Below the pieces are notes generated by a model, which saw only the letters and a list, made by a program, of their open reading frames with translations, was not told the DNA's origin and made no database searches. The translations under genes and the position numbers were made by a program. A stretch of 34,751 nt of DNA from Sphaeroforma sirkka (taxonomy: Eukaryota; Opisthokonta; Ichthyosporea; Ichthyophonida), in NCBI GenBank assembly GCA_001586965.3, contig LUCW03001437.1, forward strand, positions 1-34,751, given 5' to 3'. Below, one piece after another: positions 1 to 9,180 of the stretch (position 1 is its first letter; every line of letters starts with the position of its first letter).

Positions 1-1330
1 GCTTACACATGTTACCTTCTTTCTTCCAACAAGTTATGATGGAACTATTTGCGGACCTGTCGTATAACGTATCAGTCTATTTAGATGATATAGTTATCTT
101 TACAAAGACAGCACATGAACATGCTAAACTCGTTAAAGAAGTCTTTAAAGCGACTTAATCATGCTAAACTTAAGATTAACGAAGACAAGTGTTCTTTTGC
201 TAAAGATACTATACACTTACTTGGCTACAAAGTATCTGCAGCAGGGGTAGAAATTGATCCTGGCAAGAAACAGTTTCTGTTGGATTTATCAACACCAATT
301 ACTGGAAGAGATGTGAACTCTGTGTGTGGGTTTGTTAACTTCTTCTCGGATTCGGTACCGCATCTTTCTCATTACTTAAAGCCTTTCAGTCACCTACGGC
401 TGCACAAAGGACCTTTGGGAAAGCTTTGGACTAAAGAATGTGATGATGCATTTAAACTAGTCAAAAGTAAAGTAATGGACGCACCCATCATGCAGTACCC
501 TGTGGATGGTGTCCCATTCCAAGTAGCAACCGACGCTTCAGATCGAGCGGTAGGTGGAGTGCTTTACCAAACGATAAATGGTAAACCGCGCTACATACAA
601 TTCTTTAGCAAGAGTTATAATAAGAGTCAACGGAATTACCCTACCGTTAAACAAGAGCTCTTTGCTATAGTTACTGCGCTAAGACAGTTTAAAGACTACC
701 TTTATGGAAGTTACTTTACTGTCGCCTGTGATCAAAAGTCTTTAACATACTTAAAAGATATGAACCCTGATTCACAGTTGGTGAGCCGCTGGCATGACAT
801 TATTGCAAGTTCGCTTTTAATATAACACACATTCCAGGAATACATAACCATCTTCCTGACATGCTCTCTCGACTTGTGCCCGACTACCAGAAAACAGTCA
901 AAGAGTTATTAGCAACCGATTGGATGCTAAATAAGAAATGGTTTAACCTCGCTCAATCACGATGGGGTCCATTTACTGTTGATATGTTCGCCGCAGAACA
1001 ACGCTGTGTTGTCCTTTACGTAACTCCGACCCATGGATACGTGATTTAATTAATATGATTCAAGACGAACCTATTTATGTCGACCGTGAAACCGACACGT
1101 TCTTGTATCAGGGATCCTATTCTATTAAGTTAAGAAGACGCCTTGGAAACACACCATTGTTTGTCGCATCGGTCCTGCAGGTACCACTTCAAGTGGAAAC
1201 CTCAACCGAATTCTTAGCTAAACTAGAGGAGTCTAAAGAGTTTGAACAAAAGCTCAAGACTCGTACAACACATGCACCCAACAAGATTGTAGTCGAGGTA
1301 ATGCCGATTGAAACGGCATTAGATCGTAAA
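1..1330 (+). pseudogene. Element A pol, 5' part: RT (3' half), RNase H, Dam-like remnant
   Basis: Frame 3 from base 3 encodes the end of RT with the YLDD catalytic motif at about bases 90-101. An extra T near 150, compared with element B, shifts the frame. The 115-825 frame then carries the RT connection and a Ty3-type RNase H with ATDASD and FFSKSYNKSQRNYPTVKQE motifs. A missing C near 805 shifts the frame again. From 861 the reading shows the start of the Dam-like domain (VDMFAAE), then a clean deletion of about 147 bp relative to B that removes the NPP motif, then its end (DPWIRDLI, bases about 1027-1050). A 5-bp difference near 1130 and an extra A near 1328 break the frame further. The role in an intact element would be cDNA synthesis; this copy is dead as read. 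Confidence 0.9.
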
Positions 1331-2432
1331 AAACATGGAACTAGCTAAGGCCATGGATCAAAGACTCAAAACTCTAAGAGAACCTGAAGCTCGCACTCAA
1401 CTACTTAAAGCGCTGCTTAAAGAACAGCCAGGAGTTGCGAAACAACTGAAGAAGATACTTCAACAATCCAATGTTGTCAATTATGTATCTCAGGACTCTA
1501 CCCCTCCTGATACTGAGGTTGCCCTTTCCAACAGGACTATGGTTCATCCAGCCAGCGTTACGCAGAATCTGACTGACTTAGAGGAGCTCGAAAGTAGAGT
1601 TAAAATTATACATAATTTAACGCATCGAGCATATGAGCATACTTATAAAATGGCTATTCGTGCAGGGCTTGATCACCCGGCGCTGAAAGAAACCATACGT
1701 GAAGTATACCGACGCTGTACTGATTGTGAAAAGAACCAGATCAAGCGATACGGTTGGGCACCCCCAAAAAGTGTGACAGAAGACCAACCGATGCGCCGAG
1801 TCATAGTCGATTTGGTTAAACTCCCGCGATCCAAGCATACTGGCGATGTATATATCTGTCATTTCTTATGTGTGGCTTCGGGCTATAACTTGCTTTATGC
1901 AATACCGAACAAACGTCCACAAACAGTGGCAGAATTATGCTATCACGTCTTTAATGACTTCGGTTTCCCCGAGTACTATGTTCTGATAACGGTAGTGAGT
2001 TTGTACCGACGTAATGGAGGCACTTATACTCGTATCAGGCATGACCCATAGGCGTGGTGTTCCTTACAAACCTCAAACGCAGGGTGCAAATGAGACACGT
2101 CATAGAGAACTTAAGAAACTCTTGCGTACCGCACTAGACGACGTTGAGGATATGTGGCCTTATCATTTGAAATGGGTTCAGACTCAAATGAATAACTGCA
2201 TGAATCCTCAAACTGGAACACTCCCGTTTCACTATTTCTTTGGCCGCTATAGTGAATTACAAGCAACGTTTGATAAAACTGCGCCCGAGAAACACGCTAC
2301 CCCGTGGCTACAAAAAAGATCGAGCATATGCAGAACGTTGTTTTACCCCTGTTTACTCGAGCACAAAAAATCGCGTCCTACTTAAAGCGTATGACCGATG
2401 GAATAACACTAAGAACATTGTTCAGTTCAAAC
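1331..2432 (+). pseudogene. Element A pol, 3' part: integrase
   Basis: The 1335-2051 frame holds the H-H-C-C zinc domain (LTHRAYEH ... CTDC, about 1617-1730) and the first catalytic Asp in VIVDLVKLP (about 1801-1827). The second catalytic Asp (SDNGSEF) lies in another frame because of a one-base shift just before 1990. The 2014-2385 frame holds the catalytic Glu in QGANETRH. The D-to-E spacing is 35 residues, the DDE integrase norm. A second shift lies near 2280-2310. Reading ends at NTKNIVQFK, where the sequence jumps into the LTR. Element B has the same two shifts, near its own SDNGSEF and after FDKT, which suggests a common defective ancestor. Confidence 0.9.
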
Positions 2433-3025
2433 AATACGGCCTCCGGTCAGTCTAAAATATCAAGATCAATTGAGATAATACATTAGTTTTTATTTGTATT
2501 TTAAATAATTTAGTACAAGCTCTTTTTTTCCAATATTTCCAAAGTGTTCTAAATTCACTTTGATGGCTCCAATAGCCTGAGTATTTGGTATGACTCATCT
2601 ACTTGGACCTATTTGAGACATTAGTAGATGTAGGATATTATAAACTAAATTTTATAATCTCCGAACTACTACTTATAGATTTTGGTCCTCCCGCCAATCT
2701 CCAAAATCCAATAAGTCTTTTTTCTTTTTTTTAACTTTTCTTCAGATGGAACTTTATTTATATCAGCTAATGTATTAACGTGACTTACGTTATTATGTCT
2801 ATTTACAAATTAGGCAAGTGGTCATGAACACTTAGTACTTCTAGTGAAAATTATTCAATAAAGAACAGCTAGAGGTACGCTCTGTGTGATCGAGGATATT
2901 TAGGCTCTTAACAAGAGTCAGTCCCGATCATTCTTGCACAAGCTACCACTGCTAAATCCTAACTGACTAAATTGTATTTTAGTTTATTATAGTTTGAAAC
3001 CTAGTAATTTCCATCGAAGTTTACA
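2433..3025 (+). repeat. Element A 3' LTR (A/B family)
   Basis: The stretch matches the reverse complement of 26450-27041, apart from the first few terminal bases lost at the pol junction. It ends in TTTACA; the intact family LTR starts TGTAGAAATACGG, so termini are TG...CA. An AATAAA at 2857-2862 in element orientation is a plausible polyadenylation signal. Partial copies occur at 25512-25640, 32547-32919 and 32920-33275. Confidence 0.9.
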
Positions 3026-3031
3026 GATTGA

Positions 3032-3277
3032 TGTAGTAAGTATACGCGAGATAACTGTATCTCAACGTTCTCCCTCCTCAGGAGGGGACGTTGTTCATTT
3101 ATTAGTAATTATAAACAGTAATCCTAAAATGACTGACTCTTAAATGAGTCATTAGTTATGTGCTGTAAAACCAGCAAAACCCTAAAACCCAGTTTATCAG
3201 ATTATTCTGATAAACTGTAAAACTTGTAATAAACCTAAAATAATCAAATAAATATAAGTACTTGTATTCTGACCACA
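3032..3277 (-). repeat. Element C 3' LTR, 246 bp, hairpin-rich
   Basis: In element orientation it runs from TGTGGTCAG to TACTACA and is preceded by a G-rich polypurine tract. A copy of the same length lies at 33343-33588 in the opposite orientation. It contains several inverted repeats: a 12-bp stem CAGTTTATCAGA/TCTGATAAACTG, a TGACTC/GAGTCA stem, CCTCCTnAGGAGG and GAGATA/TATCTC. Termini are shared with the LTRs of element D (TGTGGT...TACTACA) although the body differs. Confidence 0.85.
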
Positions 3278-3289
3278 ACCCCCCCCAAA
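3278..3289 (-). other. Element C polypurine tract
   Basis: On the minus strand a run of eight G preceded by GTTT lies directly before the TGTGGTCAG start of the 3' LTR. That is the expected position of the plus-strand primer. The right-hand C-family copy has a similar G run at 33335-33341. Confidence 0.75.
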
Positions 3290-3351
3290 CTGAAGCACTG
3301 AACAAAAGCAGTGTGCCAGTTTCAGAGATGATAAGAATAGCATAGTACCTT

Positions 3352-3486
3352 ATGTGCTGGCATTATCCTCGAGAGCTAGAGCATTGTGCTGGCATTTATC
3401 CTCGAGAGCTAGAGCATTGTGCTGGCATTTATCCTCAGAGAGCTAGAGCATTGTGCTGGCATTTTACCTCAGAGAGCTAGAGGACC
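3352..3486. repeat. Minisatellite 1 in the element C 3' UTR (about 33-bp unit, four copies)
   Basis: Four near-identical units contain GTGCTGGCATTTATCCTC followed by a GAGAGCTAGAG core. The core is related to that of the second array (3688-3995), so the two arrays probably share an origin. The units lie downstream of the pol stop in element orientation and encode nothing recognisable. Confidence 0.85.
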
Positions 3487-3687
3487 CGATGTGTACGTCT
3501 CGAGCGACCCGTCGTGTTTGAATTCTTGAAGCTACTGTTCATCTGTGTCAGCATATAGGAGTTTGGCAAGTACAATATAGGACTGTATTTGTGTCGGAGA
3601 AAAACTGCCAGTGGCAGAAACCGTGCAAACCATTAACCCGCTGTTTCAAAACAATGCCCAAGGAGTTGTTTGATTGATTTCGCTGTG

Positions 3688-3995
3688 TTATACTCCGAAG
3701 CAAGAGTGGCTCATTTAACCTCGCGAGCTTGAGCCGCTGACGATTTTCCCTCGCGAGCTCGAGTGCTAACCGTTTATTCTCGCGAGCTCGAGTGGCTGGT
3801 TTATACTCGGGAGCTAGAGTCGCTGCTTTTTATACTCAAGAGCTCGAGTGGCTGGTTTATACTCGGGAGCTAGAGTTGCTGGTTTATACTCGGGAGCTAG
3901 AGTCGCTGCTTTTTTATACTCAAGAGCTCGAGTGGCTGGTTTATACTCGGGAGCTAGAGTTGCTGGTTTATGCTCCAGAGCTTGAGCTCGATATC
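3688..3995. repeat. Minisatellite 2 in the element C 3' UTR (about 28-bp palindromic unit, eleven copies)
   Basis: About eleven units have the form (A)CTC-N8-GAG(T), for example ACTCGGGAGCTAGAGT and ACTCAAGAGCTCGAGT, spaced by TGGCTGGTTTAT or CGCTGCTTTTTAT. Each core is a small imperfect palindrome. A higher-order duplication is visible because the pairs GGGAGCTA/AAGAGCTC recur in the same order. Element D keeps one related unit (ACTCGAGCTTATAGGCGAGT, about 22759-22778). Confidence 0.85.
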
Positions 3996-4025
3996 CGAGA
4001 ACAAAGTTATATTGAAGATAAAGTA

Positions 4026-6143
4026 TTAGAACTGTGCACGTTGGCGCTTACGTGTCCGTGTCTGCGAAGCTTTGTGGTAGGCCGCGATATCGTTGGCATC
4101 ATCAAAAGCTTCTGCTGTTTCCCACGTTGGTTCGCCTTCTCGCCATCTCACCAGGTATTCTAATTTCCCCGTCTCATCATTCGTACGATGTGTGATAATA
4201 TGGCGAAACTCAACCCCTCCTTCGGTCCATAAGTCTTCGTTAATTGGTGGGTCTGTGCGTCTATGCACTAAACGGAGGAGTTCCACCCGTACCGGTTTGG
4301 TCTTGAATTCTGGTGGGGCGGAACCATCCTTGTTCGCTAACTCGTAGCGTTGGCCGTGTCTAGCTTTGACTACATATGGTCCAAACAATGGCCGCATAGC
4401 CTTCGTTGTTCGGCCTTCTGATCGTACCATGACCACATCTCCTTCGTCGAAATGTACCAAGTCGTGAGCTTGCAGGCGGTCAAATGTCGTCGTAAGCTTG
4501 CCTGTATGCTTCTTGGTAATGTGGTGGAGGGTCGGCAATATAGTGTCCTGTAACTGGTCTAATCGTTGTGCCCAGGTGTCATTCGTCATCGGCTGAGAAT
4601 CCGGTAACTCGTCCGTGAAATCGGCGAACGGAACATGGCGGCGGCCAAAGTACACGCTAAACGGTGCACTCTTATGGCGACGGGATATCCGAAGGTTCTG
4701 GTATAGCATCGTAAACGGAAGGCGTTCGTCCCATCGAAGGGGAACTGCCTCACAGCATTGTCGAATAGAACGTGTAATCTCCTTGTGACGTCGTTCTGCC
4801 GCGCCCAGCACTTGGGGTCGATATGGTGGAGACACCTTATGTAGCATCCCCACTTCCTGGACCAGAAGCTCCACTAACTTGTTAGTGAACTCCTGCCCCG
4901 TGTCTGTTTGGATTTTACGGGGGAAGCCATGTTCGCCAAAAATCTCTATGAGTGTCTGTGTCGTGGTTTCCTTTGTCTTGTCCGGTGTGGCTCGAAGGAT
5001 AGAATAGCCTGTGGCGATGGCTAAGACGTGAAGAATATAATTGTTCTTGCGTCTGGACTCCAGTGGCATCGGGATGTAGTCCACTTGAATATGGTCCCAC
5101 GGGTAGCGTGCATCGATGCTAATCATCGGGTGGAAACCTTTACGAAGTGTGTCCTGTCCCAAACATGTGCCACATTGCCGCTTAACCTCCGTGGCTAACT
5201 CAAGTGCCCCTGGCCAAACGTAACCGTTCGGATGAAGTTGTTGGACTGTGTCCGCCGCCCCATGATGTCCTTGTTCGTGTTGCGCTTGCGTGAGTTGCGT
5301 ACGACGCTGTTTCTCCGCCGGACTCGCTTGTGCAAGCGCCGGTTGACCCTCTGCATCTGCCAGTGCCACTGAGATTTCTCGCGCTGTGTCTAAGCACATG
5401 ACATGCTTAGGTTCTGCATAACCAAGTCGCTGTGAAAACAGCGGGTCCAGTTTGAATCCATTGGGAGGACCCACCCGTGCTACTACGGCATGACCCCATG
5501 GTGTCTTCCCACATGCGTACTTAGCGTACTTGAGGAACGTGTGTGGTGTCCGTGGTACCAGCACCGGTTCTGTCTGCAATAAGTGCTTGAACAGGTCGAA
5601 CCATGGTGCTCTTGGTACCCATGGTAGACATACTGTGGCCCGTGCGCCGTCGGCTCGTATCTTGCGTAACATCCTGTGTATCTGTTCCCAAGGCGGGTTC
5701 ATCCATCCATCGACTATCGACCAGTCGTGGGTAAACGCTCCTTCCCCATCATCCTTCGTCCAAAACCGAGGAAGCTGAGCGTTGGTTGGGTCCGCAAATG
5801 CATCTATGTCATTCGGTCCAAAGTGTTGTTGCGCTTGTTCAAAGTAACTAGGGAATAACTGCCAGCCGTCTGTATACATTATTTCGAGTTCGTCCTGCTC
5901 CACTGTCCCCTCGTGTACTCTACTTAACATGTCCGGGAGCACATTTGTCTCTCCTGGTATATGCGATATGGTAAAGTTGAATGGCGCGATGATATGATGC
6001 CATCTCTGAAGCATCGGATTAAGCTTGAGCTGTGTGTTCATATACACAAGGGCCTTGTGGTCCGTGAAGACCGCAAACCGTTGCCCATCCAAGTATTCCC
6101 TGAAATGTGTCAGTCCATATACCAATGCCAGTAACTCCTTCAT
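4026..6143 (-). pseudogene. Element C pol, 3' part: RNase H end, Dam-like domain, integrase, chromodomain
   Basis: This 705-codon open frame is the longest clean piece of C. Residues 1-80 are the C-terminal half of a Ty3 RNase H (MKELLALVYGL, FTDHKAL). Residues about 95-205 resemble Dam-type adenine methyltransferases: DAFAD at 114, PRFWT at 125, GWMNPPW with NPPW at 149-152, and CLPW at 172. The integrase zinc domain is H289/H293-H294 with C324 and C327. The catalytic core is D355, D414 and E450, with 35 residues between the last two. Residues about 565-630 form the GPY/F-like region (FGPYVVKARHG, KPVRVELLRLVH). Residues about 645-692 are chromodomain-like (YLVRWREGEPTWETAEAF). A basic tail ends the protein. 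The frame is cut off from the rest of pol by a shift near 6178 and by the copia insertion. Confidence 0.9.
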
Positions 6144-6412
6144 AGGTGTGGCGTAGTTCTGTTGCGCATGGTTCAGTCTTACTAAAGAACATTAAGTAAT
6201 GTTTCTTACCGTTGACCCATTGGAATAGCGCTCCCCCTAAACCGTAATCGCTAGCGTCGGTTTCCAAGTTCAGAGGAATGCCGTCGGCCGGAAAGTGTAA
6301 CGCCACAGCATTCACCACTGCGTCCTTCATTGCCTGCCACGCCTGTGCATGTCTCTCCTCCCAACGATCACCTATCAACTCCTTTGGTTTGAGTTTGCAA
6401 AATTCGCGCAAG
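6019..6412 (-). pseudogene. Element C pol, middle: RT/RNase H connection
   Basis: The frame begins at LREFCKLKPKELIGDRWEERH, the linker between the RT thumb and RNase H, and carries the first RNase H Asp (LETDASDYGLGGALFQ) and LMFFSKT. It matches the corresponding part of element D. A one-base shift near 6178 separates it from the following frame, which resumes with the equivalent of QQNYATPMKELLALVYGL. Upstream it is interrupted at 6413 by the copia insertion and continues at 12126-12130. Confidence 0.88.
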
Positions 6413-6417
6413 GGTGC
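6413..6417. repeat. Target site duplication of the copia element, left copy (GGTGC)
   Basis: GGTGC lies immediately before the LTR start TGTGAATTT and is repeated at 12126-12130 directly after the other LTR. Counting it once restores the C frame (NFANTVA followed by PLREFCKL). Confidence 0.92.
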
Positions 6418-6871
6418 TGTGAATTTTTCAACTCTGTGAAAGTGCTCTTTATTTCCTTTTGTACTCTGTATTTATACTATTTTTCGTCAAAATTGAACGG
6501 CCCTTTCGGCTCGAAAATTTCTTTTGCCAAAGAAATTCCAACGGACGTGCGCGGTCTATTTTAGATTCCATCTCTAAAAAATACAAACACAATTTCTTCA
6601 AATACACTTAAACCTCTAAGACTCATAACTCAATGAATATTCACTCAAACAACTTGAATAAGGTGTCATATGAAAGGAAAAAGCATTTCCTATCAAATGA
6701 TACCTGTAACAAAATCACACATTTAATAGGTCAAACACAATCGGCCTACGAAACACATTCGTAAACACAACATACAAAAAAAAACATACTTAGATAAGTG
6801 GTTCCTCGATGGACAAGGTCTGAGTCCAACACTTAAACATCATTCACCTTTGACAATATGATTTTTCTACA
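6418..6871 (-). repeat. Copia 3' LTR (454 bp)
   Basis: On the plus strand it runs TGTGAATTTTTC...TTTTTCTACA and matches 11708-12125 almost throughout. It contains about 35 bp near 6467-6501 that the other LTR lacks. The element is on the minus strand, so this low-coordinate copy is the 3' LTR. Confidence 0.95.
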
Positions 6872-6881
6872 CTCCCCATGG
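6872..6881 (-). other. Copia polypurine tract
   Basis: On the minus strand CATGGGGAG directly precedes the LTR start TGTAGAAAAATC. This purine run is the expected plus-strand primer site. Confidence 0.7.
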
Positions 6882-6932
6882 ACGCAAGACATAGTCATCG
6901 GACATCATTCGACATGTATATCTCCCCACAAA

Positions 6933-7686
6933 CTAGCCACAACGACAAAGAGATGTAGACACGACAGCGCATCGGTAGCAGCGGCGTTTCATCATGTGAC
7001 TGCGGTGCTTCACGAAAGCAACCTTAGGCAATGCCTTGGTCAATGCATCAGCAATCATCAACTCAGACCGGCAGTCTTCCAATGCGATGATCTTCTTTGC
7101 ACATAACTCTCGCACGTAATGATATTTGATATCAATATGCTTACTGCGCTTGGTGGTCAATTTCTCAGCCATCTTCTTAGCAGTCTGATTGTCCTCGTAG
7201 CAAACTACGGATTGATCAGTGGCTCGTCCTAGCTCAGATAGCAAATTCAAAGCAGTCTTTACGTCACGGCAAGACTCTGCAAGACTGACATACTCTGCCT
7301 CAGAAGTACTTAGGGTGACAAGTGTCTGACGGCGCGCCCCCCCAGTAGACTGGGGCATTTGTGATGAATACCAGATAGCCAGAACGAGATCGTTTGTCTT
7401 CTTCGCCTCCATAGCTTGCATCGGCATACGCACAAAGTTTCAAGTCGTTCCCGGCTTCATAGAAGATTCCCCAGTGTTTGGTAGCCTCCAAGTATCCGCA
7501 CAGATTTCTTGCGGCAGCCTCTCTCGCCTTAGTCGGCTGGTCAAGGTATCGGCTCAGTGAACTTGTCGCAAAAGCAATATCAGGACGCGTACCCACAGCT
7601 GCAAACATAAGGGAACCTATGATACCACGGTAGTCTGAATCCTGCACCAATGTACCAGGCTGATTCACGTCGAAAGATGTACTCAT
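6933..7686 (-). pseudogene. Copia pol: RNase H
   Basis: Two overlapping frames (7300-7686, then 6933-7433) together give the copia RNase H. They show the RT-RH linker RGIIGSLMFAAVGTRPDIAFATS, the first Asp in LCAYADASYGGEEDKRSRSGYL, LSTSEAEYVSLAE, CYEDNQTAKKMAE, KRSKHIDIKYHYVRE and IADALTKALP at the C-terminus. A frameshift near 7340-7430 separates the halves. The terminal stop lies about 60 bp before the polypurine tract, as is usual at the end of copia pol. Confidence 0.92.
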
Positions 7687-8510
7687 AGGTGTACTAACCC
7701 TTTCAATAGTCCATACTTCTGCGCTAGCTTCTCAATATATGCCGGCTGCGAGATGAAAATTCCTCTTCCAGACATATCAATTTTCCATCCGAGGAAAAAC
7801 CGTGGAGACCCCATCGACTTGACGTCGAACTCTGTCTCGATCTTCTTCAATATATTCTCCCCATTCGACGTGAAGTCGAAAATATCAAACCGTCATCAAC
7901 ATACAGTACCAGAAAGCAGTTCTTCCCAATAAAGAGACAAGGGTCCGTAAGACTTGGCCGGAATCCAACATCATTAACGAGGAAATCTCTGAAGCGCACA
8001 AACCAACATAATCCGGCTTGCTTGAGTCCATAGATACTCTTCTTCAGCTCGCAAGTAGCACCCTCCTTAATCAATTGGTGATCCTCATCACTTAGTAAAT
8101 CACCGACTAGTTCAACGAAACCAGTGGGGATCTCCAAGCAGACGTACTCTTCCAAATTACCATGCAAAATGCAGTTTTGACATCGAACTGCAATACATCC
8201 AAGTTCTCAGATGCAGCGATAGCCAAACATGCACGCACAGTCTCTTTGTGACTACAGGTGACGATGTCTCCACATAATCTCGACCATACTGTTGTGCAAA
8301 TCCCTTCGCACACAGGCGGGCTTTATGTCGTATAACTGCGCCGCTTTCATCACGCTTGAGAGTGAGAACCCACTTGAGTCCCAGAGGCTTTGTCCGGGCC
8401 TTGCAGCGCTGCTGAAGTTTCCAAACCTTCATCTTCAGCATTGAACGTAGCTCGTCTCTCATGGCTGCGCGGAAGTACTTCTCATCAGCAGACCCAGTCA
8501 AGTCCCTTTG
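7687..8510 (-). pseudogene. Copia pol: reverse transcriptase
   Basis: Three frames are needed. 8157-8501 carries the N-terminal RT motifs (AAMRDELRSMLKMKVWKL, LGLKWVLTLKRDESG, RHKARLCAKGFAQQYGRDYVETSSPVV). 8107-8313 carries LDVLQFDVKTAF, with the first catalytic Asp. 7847-8167 carries GNLEEYVCLEIPTGF, CELKKSIYGLKQAG and YVDDGLIF, the catalytic YVDD box. Below 7847 a further frame reads LGWKIDMSGRGIFISQPAY and leads into RNase H. At least three one-base shifts interrupt what would be a single reading frame in an active element. Confidence 0.92.
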
Positions 8511-9180
8511 AAGGACAATTCATCATCGGCCAGAAATCCGAAGTTAGATTCTTCATGATCTCGTTTACGATCTCGTCGAAGTTTCGAAGCTTTTCGAGGT
8601 GGGGTTCCACTTGATTGACGTTCACGTTTTCTCTCCGAGTCCAAGTCCGTACGGGCCTTAGAGCTGATCCGCGGGGACATCATGTCATTGGCTCGGTCGC
8701 GTGTACGATCTACGCGGGTTTTCAATCGCCTGCCACCTCTCGTAGGTGTCTGCTTACCAGGTAAATCACGTTTCTGGTGATTGAGTGGGCGACGAGCACA
8801 ACCAGGATGGTCACCGGGTCCTGATTCATCACCTCCATCAGTAGATGATTCATCCATAGTGACATCATCGTCGGCGGCATCATCCATGGGACCATCTCCA
8901 TCACTATCCGTATCTGATTCTGACGCTGAAGTATCCCTGTTACCATCACTTGCTCCTACTTCATCGTCAATACTATCATCGTCACCTCGGAATTATTGAC
9001 TTTGACCCTTTCAACGTGACTGGCAATCGTGGGCTCAAGGCGATAATCTCGACTGTTCACAACACGCGTTGTCTCTAGGTTGTAAATTCGCATACTGCCG
9101 CCAACAGTATTAAGGCTAGGACCTAGTAAAATACCTTCCTGACCCTTCTTGCCGAATTTCTTGATATGTTTTCCGGTCAA
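8511..9180 (-). pseudogene. Copia pol: integrase-RT linker
   Basis: The 8956-9180 frame shows the post-integrase motif of copia elements (GKKGQEGILLGPSLNTVGGSMRIYN, then VVNSRDYRLEP). The 8498-8887 frame is a low-complexity linker, first acidic (DDAADDDVTMDESSTDGGDE) and then basic (RRLKTRVDRTRDRAND, RKRERQSS, RKASKLRRDRKRDHEE), ending in FLADDELSFKGT just before RT. Such variable linkers are usual here. The frames are offset from each other, so the region is not one ORF as read. Confidence 0.8.

Larger units (their letters stand above)
1..3025 (+). mobile_element. Element A: 5'-truncated Ty3/gypsy-type LTR retrotransposon
   Basis: The left end of the window starts inside a reverse transcriptase and runs through RNase H, a remnant of a Dam-like domain, integrase and a 3' LTR. 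The order RT-RH-IN identifies Ty3/gypsy. It is the same family as element B (26450-32919, - strand), to which it is nearly identical at DNA level over most of its length. It lacks about 147 bp of the Dam-like domain, and the end of pol is joined directly to the LTR at about 2432, so the pol C-terminus and the polypurine tract are missing. It carries many frameshifts and cannot encode a working polyprotein. Confidence 0.93.

Noticed and set aside
3352-3995. CRISPR-like appearance of repeated units
   Set aside because: Units are contiguous or separated by repeated, non-unique spacers, no cas genes are present, and the context is a eukaryotic retroelement 3' UTR.
3792-4163. Open frame of 123 codons with repeated YTRELELLVYTRELE-like peptides
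   Set aside because: It is only the minisatellite read on the plus strand, antisense to element C, and runs into the reverse strand of pol. The repeat pattern comes from DNA repetition.
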